Below are positions 22,650 to 33,031 of a stretch of DNA of 64,000 nt, in pieces. The stretch lies in assembly GCF_000003195.3 (NCBI RefSeq), contig NC_012871.2, forward strand, positions 55,295,802 to 55,359,801. Reading direction: 5' to 3'. The notes under the pieces were generated by a model, which was given only the letters and a program-made list of their open reading frames with translations, was not told the origin of the DNA and did not search any database. Made by a program: the position numbers and the translations under genes. Each line of letters starts with the position of its first letter. Position 1 is the stretch's first letter. This stretch comes from Sorghum bicolor. Taxonomy: Eukaryota > Streptophyta > Magnoliopsida > Poales > Poaceae.

Positions 22650-25600
22650 TCAGATGTTCAGCAGCGCTTGGATTGCCGATATGGCGCGCAGCCGGATCTG
22701 ATTGGCTGTCTCTATCTCTTTGATATCATCATCGGCAGAACCTTCTATCGGCTTCAGCTTCCTCTTCAACTGCAGCGCTTTGCGACCGTGGACATTTCGT
22801 TCTTGTTCAAGGTGCTTGATGGTCTCCGGCAGTTGACTCTCTTCTTGCTGGGCTTGGGACAGAGCATCCTCTACTTGCTTGAGTTCGGCCAGTAGAGCTT
22901 CTCTTTTTGCCGATAGATCAGATACTTTCTGCTTCAGTGCATCACCTGAGGACTTTAAGGTGCCGATGTTCTTATGTTTCTCATCGGCTAAGAGTTTTTC
23001 TTTCATCATCTCCTCAGAAAGCTGGATTTGAGCAGCTCTATCGGCAAGGCGTCGAGTGGCTCTCTGGTACTGTAGCTGGCGGCTTTCTAGGTGTGCAGCA
23101 TGGAAGAGGGTTTCTTCAGCATCAGCAGGAATTTGGCCTCTAAGGGTCTTGAACAGGGCCTTGGCTGGGTCAGAATCGTTGACCAGTTGAGCTGTGTCTT
23201 GATGAAGTATGGCCGATAGCTCCTCCAGCTTAGCCCTGGTTTCTGCCGATACAGTCCCAATTGCCCGAGAGGAGCTTGCTTCCTCACCTTCTTCTTCGAA
23301 GATATCAATGGCGAAGGAGAATAAGCTATCGGGAGAATCTTGTTCCTGAAAATGAGAATGAAATAAGTCATTTTTATGGTCAAAGCTTCGGCAGACGATA
23401 CTGGTGGAAAAATTGGATGACTTACTTGTTTCAAGGCAATTTCTTGCCTTTGACTCAAAGATACCGATGGAGCTACAGGTTGATCGGCAAATGTTGCCGA
23501 TGGAACGATATCGACTGAAAGAAGACAGGAAGGGTTATGAGACTAAATGAGAATAAGTTTATCGGCGGAAGTATTGTTGAAATATGTTACCCGGAGGAGG
23601 AACAACAGTTGTCTGAATCGGGGAAACCGCCGATGATATAACTGGACCTGCCGGGCCAGTTGTTTGTTCACCCACGTCAGCTGATGTACCTTCTGTTTGA
23701 GGTTCTTCCTGCTGGGGTTCTTCCATCTGTGGTGCTTCCTGCATTGGTTGGGGAGATGGTGCTTGCTGTGTCTGGACTTCTGGAGAAGAAGGGGAAGATT
23801 CCACCGGGATTGGAGACACCGGAGGAGGAGGGGGAGTTGCCACTTTCTGGCGCTTTGTTCCAGCCTTAGCACCTTGGGTGCCCTTCCTCTTTGGCTGGCT
23901 AGACTGGGGGGCATCGGTACCTTGGCGTTTGGCTTTTGCCGATGCACCAGTTTGCTGCAACAACAAAAAGGAGTTTATGAGCACAGATAGCCGATACAAA
24001 GATAGTCAGCATAAATGAAAAGGGTTTGACAAATTGCCTTGAAAGCTTGCGCCAGAGTGGAAGCAGCTACCGTTGGCGATGTCTGAGTTTTCCTGGTGGT
24101 AACTTTCTTGAGGCGCACACCCCGATGCACGATGGAAGCCAGAGTGGGAGCATTGTGGCCGATTGAGGAGATCGGGCCTGATGGGAACAAGTCGATCGGC
24201 TTGCCACTCCTGCTAACCGATGGGGGGATGTTGTCAACCTGCAAAAGGAATACAGGGGTAAGTTACCGATGGAAATAGTATTGAAAAATGAGACATCGGT
24301 TTAAAATACTTACAGTGTCATCAGGGACTTCGTATTCGGGGTCGATCATGCCGCGGTATGAGAGGGCCGATCTGCAGAATAGATTCTCTTTCCATTCTGC
24401 CCACCATAGCTTGTATGCCTGAGTGATAAAGGCAGCTGGAACCCATTCTGACAGATCTACATCTGTATCGGCATTTGGTGGTAGCTGGGCTACTCGAGTC
24501 CACTCGAGAAGGTTGGTGATGGGTTCTCTGGGCTTTATCACATCGGCATAAGGAAGTGCAATCGGCAACTGGCCGAAAGCTAGCTGGCGAGCTAATGCCG
24601 ATGGATTGTAAAATTCATAGGTTTGGGGAGAGGTTTTTGTGCTACCGAAGAAATTCACTGGTATGGCTCTGGGAGTCACAATTGCCATCATCACTTCACT
24701 ATCCCTGTCAAGAGCTTCATCAAATGGGTTGAAGATTAGAGGGAGCATACTGTCTGGGTCATCATAAGCCAACCATGGTCGTTCATCTCTGGCCAAGCCC
24801 TCATACAGAGTCTGGAAGAATCGGCCGATCTGATCCGGATTACTCCCTGAACCAGGTAGCACTATGGCAGCTTCGCCGAAGTTCAAGGGGGCACGTGTTG
24901 CCGATTCATCTGCACCCAACACATGATTTTCGGCTATATCTCTTGGGAAGTGCTGTGTGAATAAGTTGAAGTCAAGGCGCTTATGCAAATGCAAATTGAG
25001 CCACATATTAATAAACCACCAAGGGCCTCCCAAGTTGCCGATGGACTGGCCAAGCAGGAGTTTCTGGGCTACTTGATGGAGAAGATGGTAAGTAGCGCCG
25101 AGCAAGTATCGGCCGAGAGGAAATTGGCCACCGTTAGCTAGTCTCTCTGCTGCCGATAGATAGACAGAAGTCGGTCCTTCCGATCGACCACAGAATACGA
25201 ACTTGTCTAGCCACATGTTCAGAAAGGTGGTTTGTTCCTTTATGGTGACAGGACCCTTCCCACGGTACTTCTGAATGTACCCCGACCAACCGCCGATAGC
25301 GCGAGTCTCCACTTTGGCACTAGGAGCAGTATCAAAGAAGTGGGTGCTATCGGCAGAAGAGACGTCCAGACCAGTGAGCATAGCTACATCGGCAAGAGTG
25401 GGAGAAACAGGGCCGTGGCCAAAGACGAAAGCATTGAGGGTATCTGACCAAAAATAAGACGCAGCTATCAACAGTGACTCGTTCTTGTGCATATCGGCAA
25501 TGGATAGCCTGATGCATTGGGCTAGCTTCCTTTCACCCCACTGGACTTCATTCGAATTACTGACTCTCAAGAACCAGTCTTTCCACCCTACAGTAGGGCT

Positions 25601-25915
25601 GGGCCAAGAGCGAAAGGTGTCTTTCCACAGATCTAAAGAAAAGTTTTCGGCTCTAAAGGGAATCCTGTTGGTTTCTGCATTGATAAGGTCAGTTGGGTCT
25701 GGATTCCCTAGAGGGCCGAGGCACTGAAGGTGTGGTTGATCGGTGGGGATGACAATTTTGTTGGACAACTCCTAGTGTTTTGGGGAATAAAAATACAAGG
25801 AAAAAGGAAAAGGGAGATATTCAGTAAGATGAATCGCAGATGAACAGAAATGCGAGAAAAGGTACAGGAGATGAGATGGAGATTTGACCTCAGGAACGAC
25901 GAAGTTAATGGCCAT
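22650..25915 (-). CDS. Six-exon antisense gene in the Tat-type element: plant mobile domain plus coiled coil
   Basis: Exons (minus): 25915-25889, 25771-24314, 24238-24038, 23954-23591, 23514-23426, 23345-22650; total 2,835 nt, 944 codons plus stop, with all phases agreeing. Introns are 75-117 nt, GT...AG with strong donors (GTAAGT at 24313 and 23425), except the third, which would be GC...AG (24037-23955). Exon 2 (486 codons) is a plant mobile domain, the aminotransferase-like/MAIN-MAIL family, seen in VFGHGPVSPTLADVAMLTGL, TFLNMWLDKFVFC and PWWFINMWLNL. Exons 3-4 are basic, then Pro/Gln/Glu-rich with a KRKGTQGAKAGTKRQK patch that may be a nuclear signal. The last exon (231 aa) is mostly coiled coil. 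The first ATG (25915, MAINFVVPE) is the least certain part. Tat elements such as Retand and Grande are known to carry antisense ORFs; a role in expression, silencing or host interaction is inference. Confidence 0.75.
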
Positions 25916-26559
25916 CTTGCAGCAAGGAGAGCGTTTGAAGGCACCGGAGTTGATGAGGAGGAGTGCTTGTCGGAGGTCTTGAAGATTTTCAATGGCACCG
26001 CCGCTGGAAAAGTGAAAGTTGGGATGGTGGAATGATGTGATGGAGAAGGAGTACCCGAGAAGGAACTATTTACAGGACGAAACGGGCAAGGGCAAATCTG
26101 ACTTATCTCTTTGCCGCATCTGAGAAACCCGAGGGTGCTCAGGAAGATATGGTAACTGTTCGCACGATAATCAAGGGATTGTGCAGGTGATTTGATAGGA
26201 AGCGGTCATCATCCATAGATATTTCACTGTGCGAAATCTCCTGGTCGGTCCATCGGCAGCGCCTTGTAACGGTCATATTGCCGATGGGCAGGTAACAATG
26301 AGATAGCCATTTGGGAGGATAAGATATGGACGTTCATCGGCAAGTCTCTGTAACGGTAATATTGCCGATGTGCGACTAAAGTGGAAATGTCCGTTTGGGG
26401 AAGTTGAGGATTTCGAGGAATCTGCAGAGGAATAGGATCAGAGTTGTTCAGATTAAGGCTGTCGGTTACCAAATTGGGAGCATTAATTGTGGGAAGGCAT
26501 CATTACTGCAGAGAATTTCAGAGCATTAATGATTTCATTCTCCGAAATTGGGGGGCATG
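25916..26559. repeat. Spacer before the 3' LTR with an imperfect two-copy repeat; candidate antisense promoter
   Basis: Non-coding. Two related units near 26249-26320 and 26333-26400 share CATCGGCA..., TGTAACGGT.ATATTGCCGATG and a TTTGGG tail. They lie upstream of the antisense gene, where its promoter would be expected. A G-rich AATTGGGGGGCATG (about 26547-26559) directly before the 3' LTR is the polypurine tract of the sense element. Confidence 0.5.
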
Positions 26560-27258
26560 TGTTGACACCGTTTTTGGGCACGTGTCCATGATTGGTAAAG
26601 TGTAGGTCGGCAAGATAAGACGGCAGTGCTTGATCTACAGGGTGAGTTGCCGATGAAGATGGTTGCCGATGGAAGGGTGGTTGAACGTGACCAAGTCCAT
26701 AGGTGATGATGTGTTTGTGCCGATGGCTATGACAGAGGAGTCTGCCGATGACACAGAAGGAGAATCTAGAAGTTGCCGATCGGCTTATGGGGATGTCCTA
26801 GTTTGTCACGTGAGGATAGTTTTACGTTTTCCTTAGTTATTTAGATCGTTTTGTACACGAACTCTGTTTAAATTTGGAATTAGAATTCTAGTCGTGTCTG
26901 GTTGGAGCTCTTTGAGCAGGGTATAAATGTAGACCCTCGGGCCTTGTAAAATCAATCTATCAATCAATCAATCAAACACAAGTTTTTACTCATATTTTAG
27001 CATCTACTTTTCGACGACTTCGTCATACTTTTTCCTTTTTATTACGAGTTCTTAGGAATTCGTCGACTTAAGCTCGGCGTATTCTCGAGTTCCGCGTGAG
27101 TACCTCTTGGCCGTGACATCCGGGCGCATCGCTGTTGTCAGGACCAAAGTATTCGAGTTACCACCTTTGCCGATAGTAAGGTCAAATCGGCTGGCACGCC
27201 TTAACGTTTGAACCGGGTATTAGCCCTTTGTGTTTGCAGATCAGCTTTTGCATCAACA
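26560..27258 (+). repeat. 3' LTR of the Tat-type element
   Basis: 699 bp, identical to the 5' LTR except at three positions by eye. It is followed by the CCTTT target duplication and then the resumed copia sequence. Confidence 0.95.
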
Positions 27259-27417
27259 CCTTTAGAATTGTCACCAAAAGTGATCTTCTCTTGGTTGTCA
27301 ACATCTTCATCAAGAGAGGTGAACATCCAGGGATCTCCGGTCATATGTTAAGTGCAACCACTATCAATTACCTAATGTGATCCACCGGTCTTGTAGTTCA
27401 CCTACACACAAGAGATC
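27259..27417 (-). pseudogene. copia aspartic protease remnant (5' end of pol)
   Basis: On the minus strand the frame ...VIDSGCT, then HMTGDPWMFTSL, continues across the Tat insertion into the pol segment at 14889. DSG is the protease active site. In-frame stops interrupt it: TAG shortly before VIDSG, TAA directly after SGCT, and TGA at the end of the preceding gag frame. This part of the copia polyprotein has decayed more than the RT region. Confidence 0.75.
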
Positions 27418-28126
27418 AAGCTTGAGATTTAGGGACCCACATTTGCTTAGGGCCCTTGACCTTCTCTACTAGTTGCTTTGGCACCCAAATCTTCTTTGGC
27501 CTTTGCTTGTTGGGCGGCCCCATGAAGCTAACCTTGACCTTGCCACACTTGTCTTTCCTTACAATGTAGTGAGCATTGAAGGCAAATGGTCTTGCATGCT
27601 TGGGCAAGGGTGGTGGTAGTGGTGCCTTACACTCATGAGCGAAGTGTCCTTCTTGACCACACTCAAAGCATCTCTTTGGCTTTAGCTTGCTTGGTTGATC
27701 ATGAGTGGCTAGTGACTTGATGAGCTTTGTTTGATGAGCCTTATAGCCAATCCCACTCTTGTCCATCTTCATGACGGTGTTCATGAAAAGCTCACTTTGA
27801 AGGTCCTTCCCCTTTGTGAACTTTGCTAACCCTATGGTTAGGTGTTCCTTCTCTTTCTTGAGCTTGTTGTTCTCTTGAGTTAGCTTCTTGATGATTGGGT
27901 CATTGTTGCTAGCTAACACATCCAAGATGAATGTCTCATCTTCTTCTTGCTTGTCATACATCAAACCAAGCTTGAGGTATTGATTTTCTTCCTTGAGCAA
28001 CTTGTTCTCATATGCAAGCTTCTTGTCTTGATCAAGTGACTCCATCACAATGGTCTTGTGCTTGGCTTGTTCTTGCAACTCTTTCTTGAGCATGACAATT
28101 TCATCCTTGAGCTTGATAGTGTCCTC
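27416..28126 (-). pseudogene. copia gag, C-terminal part, with second CCHC knuckle
   Basis: About 230 codons: a coiled-coil segment (KKELQEQ ... QENNKLKKEKEHL), then a CX2CX4HX4C knuckle CFECGQEGHFAHEC near 27660, then a basic tail rich in Pro/Lys. It is the continuation of the gag at 39041-40758; the RT-less gypsy-type element separates them by 10.9 kb. The frame ends at TGA 27416-27418, before the protease remnant. Confidence 0.85.
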
Positions 28127-28516
28127 TGTTGACGGTCCTTAAGTATCAAATTTAATTATCAAATAAACAAAGAAAAGGATCCAAATGAAATCAACATCTA
28201 GACTTAGGGTTTTATCTGACAGAATTCCACGAGTTTTGGTGTTTGTCTATTTCTGCAGGGGGTTATCAGGAAATAAGGAAGAAAGGCCCACATGTCAGGA
28301 TTACATAGAGATATCAACGCACCGCGCAATTTTGTACCATCTAGAAGACTTCAGAAGCCACGGGAAGGAAGCGGAGGCCGAAAGGGGCCAGGCCCAGGGC
28401 GCCCGCCCTGAGGACCTGGGCGCCCGCCCACCTCTGGACTCTGTTCCGGACTCTCTTCGCACACGACGTTCCACCGACCTATTGGATCCAGAATAACGTA
28501 GTACCACCTCGCCTAC

Positions 28517-28927
28517 TGTGGGGGTATAAACCCCTATACCCTCATGGTCCTATATGGGTCGCACCATCAGAGGTGGCTCGGCCCACAGGATGAAGACGTG
28601 CGGCGCACGACTGGTCGGCGTGCACCGCAAGACTACAAGATATTGTACCAAATAGGATAGTTTACTTGTAACTCTGTCCCTTCACGATATATAAGGAGGG
28701 GCAGGGGTCCCCTAGAGGACAAGTCATACATACGATTATTCTCTCAACACAATCCAATACAACCAGACGCAGGACGTAGGTATTACGCCAACTCGGCGGC
28801 CGAACCTGGATAAAAAGCTTGTCCGTGTCTTGCGTCACCATCGAGTTTGTAGTTTGCGCACCGTCTACTGATAAACTACTACCGTGGGTATACCCCAAGG
28901 TAGACTGCTGACTAGCTTTCGTCGACA
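28517..28927 (+). repeat. 5' LTR of the nested 2.6-kb element
   Basis: 411 bp. It contains GATATATAAGGAGG near 28687, a plausible TATA box, and the near-palindrome GGGGGTATAAACCCC at its left end. Confidence 0.92.
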
Positions 28928-29814
28928 GTGGCGCGCCAGGTAGGGGGTGTGCGTACAGCTCTCCCGACGAACAAGATGGCCATCATCCCCGACTTCGCAG
29001 TCATGGCGGGCAGCTTCACGTTCATCGTCGGCTTCAACAGCTTCACCTCCATGACCGCAGAGGAGGCGTAGATCCGATCTGTGCCGATCACTTCTTCACC
29101 GACGTCGGCTGCGGCTCCAACCACGCTGGCTACGGTTTCGACCACACCAGCAGCGTCTCCGACCACGCCGACAACGCGTCGCCGCTTCTCTGCTACAAAG
29201 GGAGGCAGATCGACGACACCGACCTGCTCAGCCTATCAACCAAGTTGTTTGGCCTACTTGCTCTGACCACGAGTCACAATAATAATCGCCGCGAAGAACG
29301 GCGCTACGACAACCGCGACCACCGTCACGATAACAAGTCCAAAAGCTCGAGGGCCAGACAATTTTGTCGTCACCGACCAGACTTTCATCCAAAGATAAGT
29401 ACACTTCTAATATCTTATTTATTTTTGGCATAATATTTTTAATATTATTATTCTTCAAAACAACTTTTTTAGCCGACTAGTTTTTTCTCCTACACGAGCT
29501 TTCCAGAGCCGGTACTGTCTCCGACTCCTCCCTACACGTGCACGAGATCCGCCCTCTGCGTTCCGGGTGGTCGGCAGTAGCTCTCTGACGTGGCTGACAA
29601 TCCTACGCGTGCCTAGGTTCCGCACCTCATGCTGATTGTTGGCTAGACCAGAGCTGGTACAAGCTCTAGGATGAATTAACTACTCGTGCTAATTTTATAA
29701 TAAAAAATCTAAAACTTATCTCAGTGCTGATTTTTTATCTAGAGTTTATTTATACATCATGTAATACCTATTTTCTCTATATTTATTTTTCAGGAGTTTG
29801 GCCCAGTCGACAAG

Positions 29815-30721
29815 CTACGCTCGGGGACTTGTCGACTATTCCCTACGCTGTGCCCGGGGACTGCTCCGACCACCGAGCACGTTTACGTTCCCAACCACGC
29901 TCGGGGACTCGTCGACTACTCTCTATGCTATGCTCGAAGACTGTGCCGACCACCGAGCACGTTTACGTTCCCAACCACGCTCGGGGACTTGTCCACCGGT
30001 CCCTACGCCGTGCTCGGGGACTGTGCCGACCACCGAGCACTATACGCTCGGGGACTGGTCGACCAGCTCACCAATTTAAGAGCTTGGGGACTGCACCGAC
30101 CACCGAGCACTATACGCTCGGGGACTGGTCGACCAGCCCACCAATTTGAGAATTCGGGGACTGTATCGACCACCGAGCGTTATATGCTCGGGGACTGGTC
30201 GATTAGTCTATTCAATTGCATACGAGCATGATATGCTCGGGGACTGGTAAATTCAATTTTTTAGACCTTGCTACAAGGCTCATACTTCGCCTTCCAGCAA
30301 GCTCGGGGACTACATCGGTACGATGCATCTGGCGATGCATCTCAGTTTCAGAATTTCTTTGAGGACTTTTCTTTTGACCCTGGCACCACGTGCCTACGTC
30401 ACCTACTACCAGGCTCGGGGACTAAGTGGGCACACTTCACCTTGCGGTGAATATGCTTGCTTTTTGAAAGACTATACTTTTCAGAAAAGTAAAGTGGGCA
30501 CACTTCACCAGGAAAGAAATCTGTTTTGATTAAGAGCACCATGCATTCTTCGAACAATCTGCTTCTTCGATGTCAATGTTGATCAACCGTCTTTTGAGTC
30601 GGTCAAAATACCGTTGCAACTGTTTGGACGAATTTCCTGCTTATTGAAGACGTTAAGCCTCACTGATCGAAGAAGCTCAAGACGGCGGTTACATCACAAT
30701 ACATGGTGCTCGGGGACTAGC
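29815..30721 (+). repeat. Irregular array of GCTCGGGGACT motifs
   Basis: About 14 copies of GCTCGGGGACT or close variants occur from about 29820 to 30720, mostly 30-70 bp apart and several followed by GGTCGACC or GTGCCGACCACCGAGCA. The last copy (30708-30718) lies directly before the 3' LTR, in the polypurine-tract position. No coding frame explains the repetition. Confidence 0.75.
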
Positions 30722-31132
30722 TGTGGGGGTATAAACCCCTATACCCTCATGGTCCTATATGGGTCGCACCATCAGAGGTGGCTCGGCCCACAGGATGAAG
30801 ACGTGCGGTGCACGACTGGTCGGCGTGCACCGCAAGACTATAAGATATTGTACCAAATAGGATAGTTTACTTGTAACTCTGTCCCTTCATGATATATAAG
30901 GAGGGGCAGGGGTCCCCTAGAGGACAAGTCATACATACGATTATTCTCTCAACACAATCCAATACAACCAGACGCAGGACGTAGGTATTACGCCAACTCG
31001 GCGGCCGAACCTGGATAAAAAGCTTGTCCGTGTCTTGCGTCACCATCGAGTTCGTAGTTTGCGCACCGTCTACCGATAAACTACTACCGTGGGTATACCC
31101 CAAGGTAGACTGCCGACTAGCTTTCGTCGACA
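30722..31132 (+). repeat. 3' LTR of the nested 2.6-kb element
   Basis: 411 bp; same ends as the 5' copy and followed by the CCTAC duplication. Confidence 0.92.
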
Positions 31133-31993
31133 CCTACCAACCCAAAAACGCATAGAAGGGGAGGACTATATAAGCAAGGCCTCCCTGGCCCCTGGAGAAG
31201 ACATGAAGAAGTTATCATAGAGATTGAGGGGTGCCCTCGAAGGAAAACCTCTTCTATAAATAATATTTCTTTTTAGGCTTAGCAACCAATGTAAGGTAGA
31301 AATAGATCTTCTAGTTTCTACTAGATTGAGAGAGATAGAGTGGAGGTGTGGATCGGAGGAAGGCCGGCCTGTCGGTGTCTACTCCGAGTTGTACCTACGG
31401 GATCAAGTCTCCTAACCCGAGGCTTGCTTCTAAGATTCTTCAGTAATTCGACTTCTAATTACTAGTAAGTTCTTGTTTTATTGTTCTTTGGTTTATGAGT
31501 TTACTTTAATCCTCTTCCGGTTGAGTATTAGAGTAATCACTTGTTAGCGTAAACGTGGTGTTTAGGCTAGGGTACTCATAGATATTCCCTGACTAGCTGG
31601 ACCGTGGTAGTAGTGAGGAACGTGACAATTCCGAGCTACCTTTGTAGATCACATCTCGTTAGCAGGAAGGATAGGGTTTATAGGTGCGGGTCGAACATCC
31701 TTTGTGTTGTCTAGATTCCGTGAGCCTCCCCAATAGAACAGTAGATCATCCTTACCAAGGTTAGAACGAGACTACGGTTGCAGTCTTCTCTATATATCAC
31801 TCACATCGAGAAACATTCTTTGTAGCCTAAAGGGGTAGTAGCAATAGATTTGGTTAGTCAGATGCACCCTTTCTCCCAGTGGTAAAAATATAAATACGAT
31901 ACTCTGGAAAACCTCCCGGGTGAAATGCTCACCGATATCCGTGCGCTTGCGGATCATTTTCTAATTGCGTTACCAAATATCAACAAGCATTTC

Positions 31994-32011
31994 TGGCGCC
32001 GTTGCCGGGGA
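31994..32011 (+). other. Primer-binding site of the RT-less element
   Basis: TGGCGCCGTTGCCGGGGA lies eight bases after the 5' LTR. I recognise this string as the Asp-tRNA-type PBS of Athila-like gypsy elements; the match was not computed. Confidence 0.75.
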
Positions 32012-32104
32012 GAAAGACGGTTTGCTGAGATAACTTTGAGTCTTGCTATTATCTTGTATTATACTTTTATACTTTTATTATTTTATCTTTTTATTTTTAT
32101 CTTT

Positions 32105-33031
32105 ATGGATAACTCAAATTCCATACCTATTATTAAATTCTTTGCACCTTCGGAGACCAGCCATAGACCATGGGAGTCAACACGTCCTGCCCCTAATTAT
32201 GATCTGTGTCCGGAGTTGATTGCAATAGGTCAAAACCAACCCTTTTCTATAGCCGAGGTCCTATCTTTTAATCAAGAAGATAATGCACTTTTAGCTACAC
32301 CTAGGGAATCTGTTAATCTTTCTATAAATTCTAGTTTAGACCTAGCCCTACAAGACCATGTTTTTCCTAAATATTTTCACATTGGTCTTAATCATATAAC
32401 CTTTGGTAGAGTCTTTCTTTCTTTATCTATTAGTAAAGGAAGGTATGTCTTCATTCGTAGACATCCTTCTTGCACTAGTCTCCATAGAAAAATCTTAGAG
32501 ATAGAGAAGGAATCATCTCCCAGACGAGGAAGGGAAGTTTCAATAGCCAATTTCCAAACATTTCAATCCCATGATTCGGCTATCCAACCCATCCTTGAGC
32601 TTAATAAATTCTACTATGCTCTTTCTCTTGAACCTCCCGATAATCCTATGAATTTCTCTAGACATCCCATGCATAAGAAGGAGGATCGAGAAGAGCAACA
32701 TCAATGGCTAGAGGGCATTAAAAATCCATGTGCTATCACCATTGAATGGATAGATAAAACCAACTTGAGAGACAATCCTAGAGGAATTTTAAACATTCAT
32801 GAAAAATCATCCTTGAAGTTTGAGAATGAGAGAAACAACAGTGAGCATGGAAGTTATTTCATAAATACCTCATCAAGTCCTTGCTCATATGAAACATCTC
32901 TCCAATCAATTGATCTCTCCAACATCACCCCATTTGAGATCTTCAACGCCCTCTTCTTTTCTATTTATAAAAACTTTAAAAGGACGGTTGTCGATGCATA
33001 TGTCTATAATAAATATTGCAGAACTCGTTGA
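32105..33031 (+). CDS. gag-like ORF of the RT-less gypsy-type element
   Basis: The ATG at 32105 (MDNSNSIPIIKFF) gives about 308 residues; the frame is open upstream into the LTR, but that ATG would lie inside it. The protein is hydrophilic, rich in Ser/Asn/His/Arg, with no zinc knuckle or catalytic motif. Its place directly after the PBS makes it a gag-type product by position. I do not recognise a family domain, and it may be truncated, because an Asn/Tyr/Gln-rich fragment typical of Athila gag tails lies downstream (about 34440-34540). Confidence 0.55.
   Translation: MDNSNSIPIIKFFAPSETSHRPWESTRPAPNYDLCPELIAIGQNQPFSIAEVLSFNQEDNALLATPRESVNLSINSSLDLALQDHVFPKYFHIGLNHITFGRVFLSLSISKGRYVFIRRHPSCTSLHRKILEIEKESSPRRGREVSIANFQTFQSHDSAIQPILELNKFYYALSLEPPDNPMNFSRHPMHKKEDREEQHQWLEGIKNPCAITIEWIDKTNLRDNPRGILNIHEKSSLKFENERNNSEHGSYFINTSSSPCSYETSLQSIDLSNITPFEIFNALFFSIYKNFKRTVVDAYVYNKYCRTR

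Larger units (their letters stand above)
14890..27258 (+). mobile_element. Ty3/gypsy LTR retrotransposon, Tat/Retand-like, inserted in copia pol
   Basis: The 12,369-bp element has 699-bp LTRs starting TGTTGACACC and ending CATCAACA, and a 5-bp target duplication CCTTT (14885-14889 and 27259-27263). The plus strand encodes gag-protease, RT, two RNase H domains and integrase; RT before INT and a second (archaeal-type) RNase H mark the Tat branch of gypsy. Between integrase and the 3' LTR lies a spliced antisense gene. I count 3 substitutions between the LTRs (0.43%); at the usual grass rate of 1.3e-8 per site per year this suggests about 0.17 My. A nonsense codon in the integrase zinc region (21533-21535) suggests this copy cannot move by itself. 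GCCGAT/ATCGGC is strikingly frequent throughout. Confidence 0.95.
28517..31132 (+). mobile_element. 2.6-kb non-autonomous LTR retroelement nested in an LTR
   Basis: Two 411-bp LTRs (28517-28927 and 30722-31132) start TGTGGGGGTATAAACCCC and end GTCGACA, with TSD CCTAC (28512-28516 and 31133-31137). A PBS-like TGGCGCGCCAGGTAGGGG follows at 28929. The 1.8-kb interior keeps only a short gag-like start (ATG at 28976, reading MAIIPDFAVMAGSF, stop at about 29071) and no pol. Six LTR differences (1.5%), all C/T or G/A transitions by eye. Confidence 0.92.
28127..31985 (+). repeat. 5' LTR of the RT-less element, split by a nested LTR element
   Basis: The two parts are 28127-28516 and 31138-31985; 28517-31132 is the insertion and 31133-31137 its target duplication. 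The joined LTR is 1,238 bp, the same length as the other copy. A TATATAAGC near 31168 is a plausible TATA box. A GGGCGCCCGCCC-type GC-rich palindromic stretch lies near 28396-28430. Confidence 0.92.

Noticed and set aside
28185..28496. 103-codon frame, repeated at 37861-38172
   Set aside because: Lies inside both LTR copies of the RT-less element; LTR sequence, not a gene.
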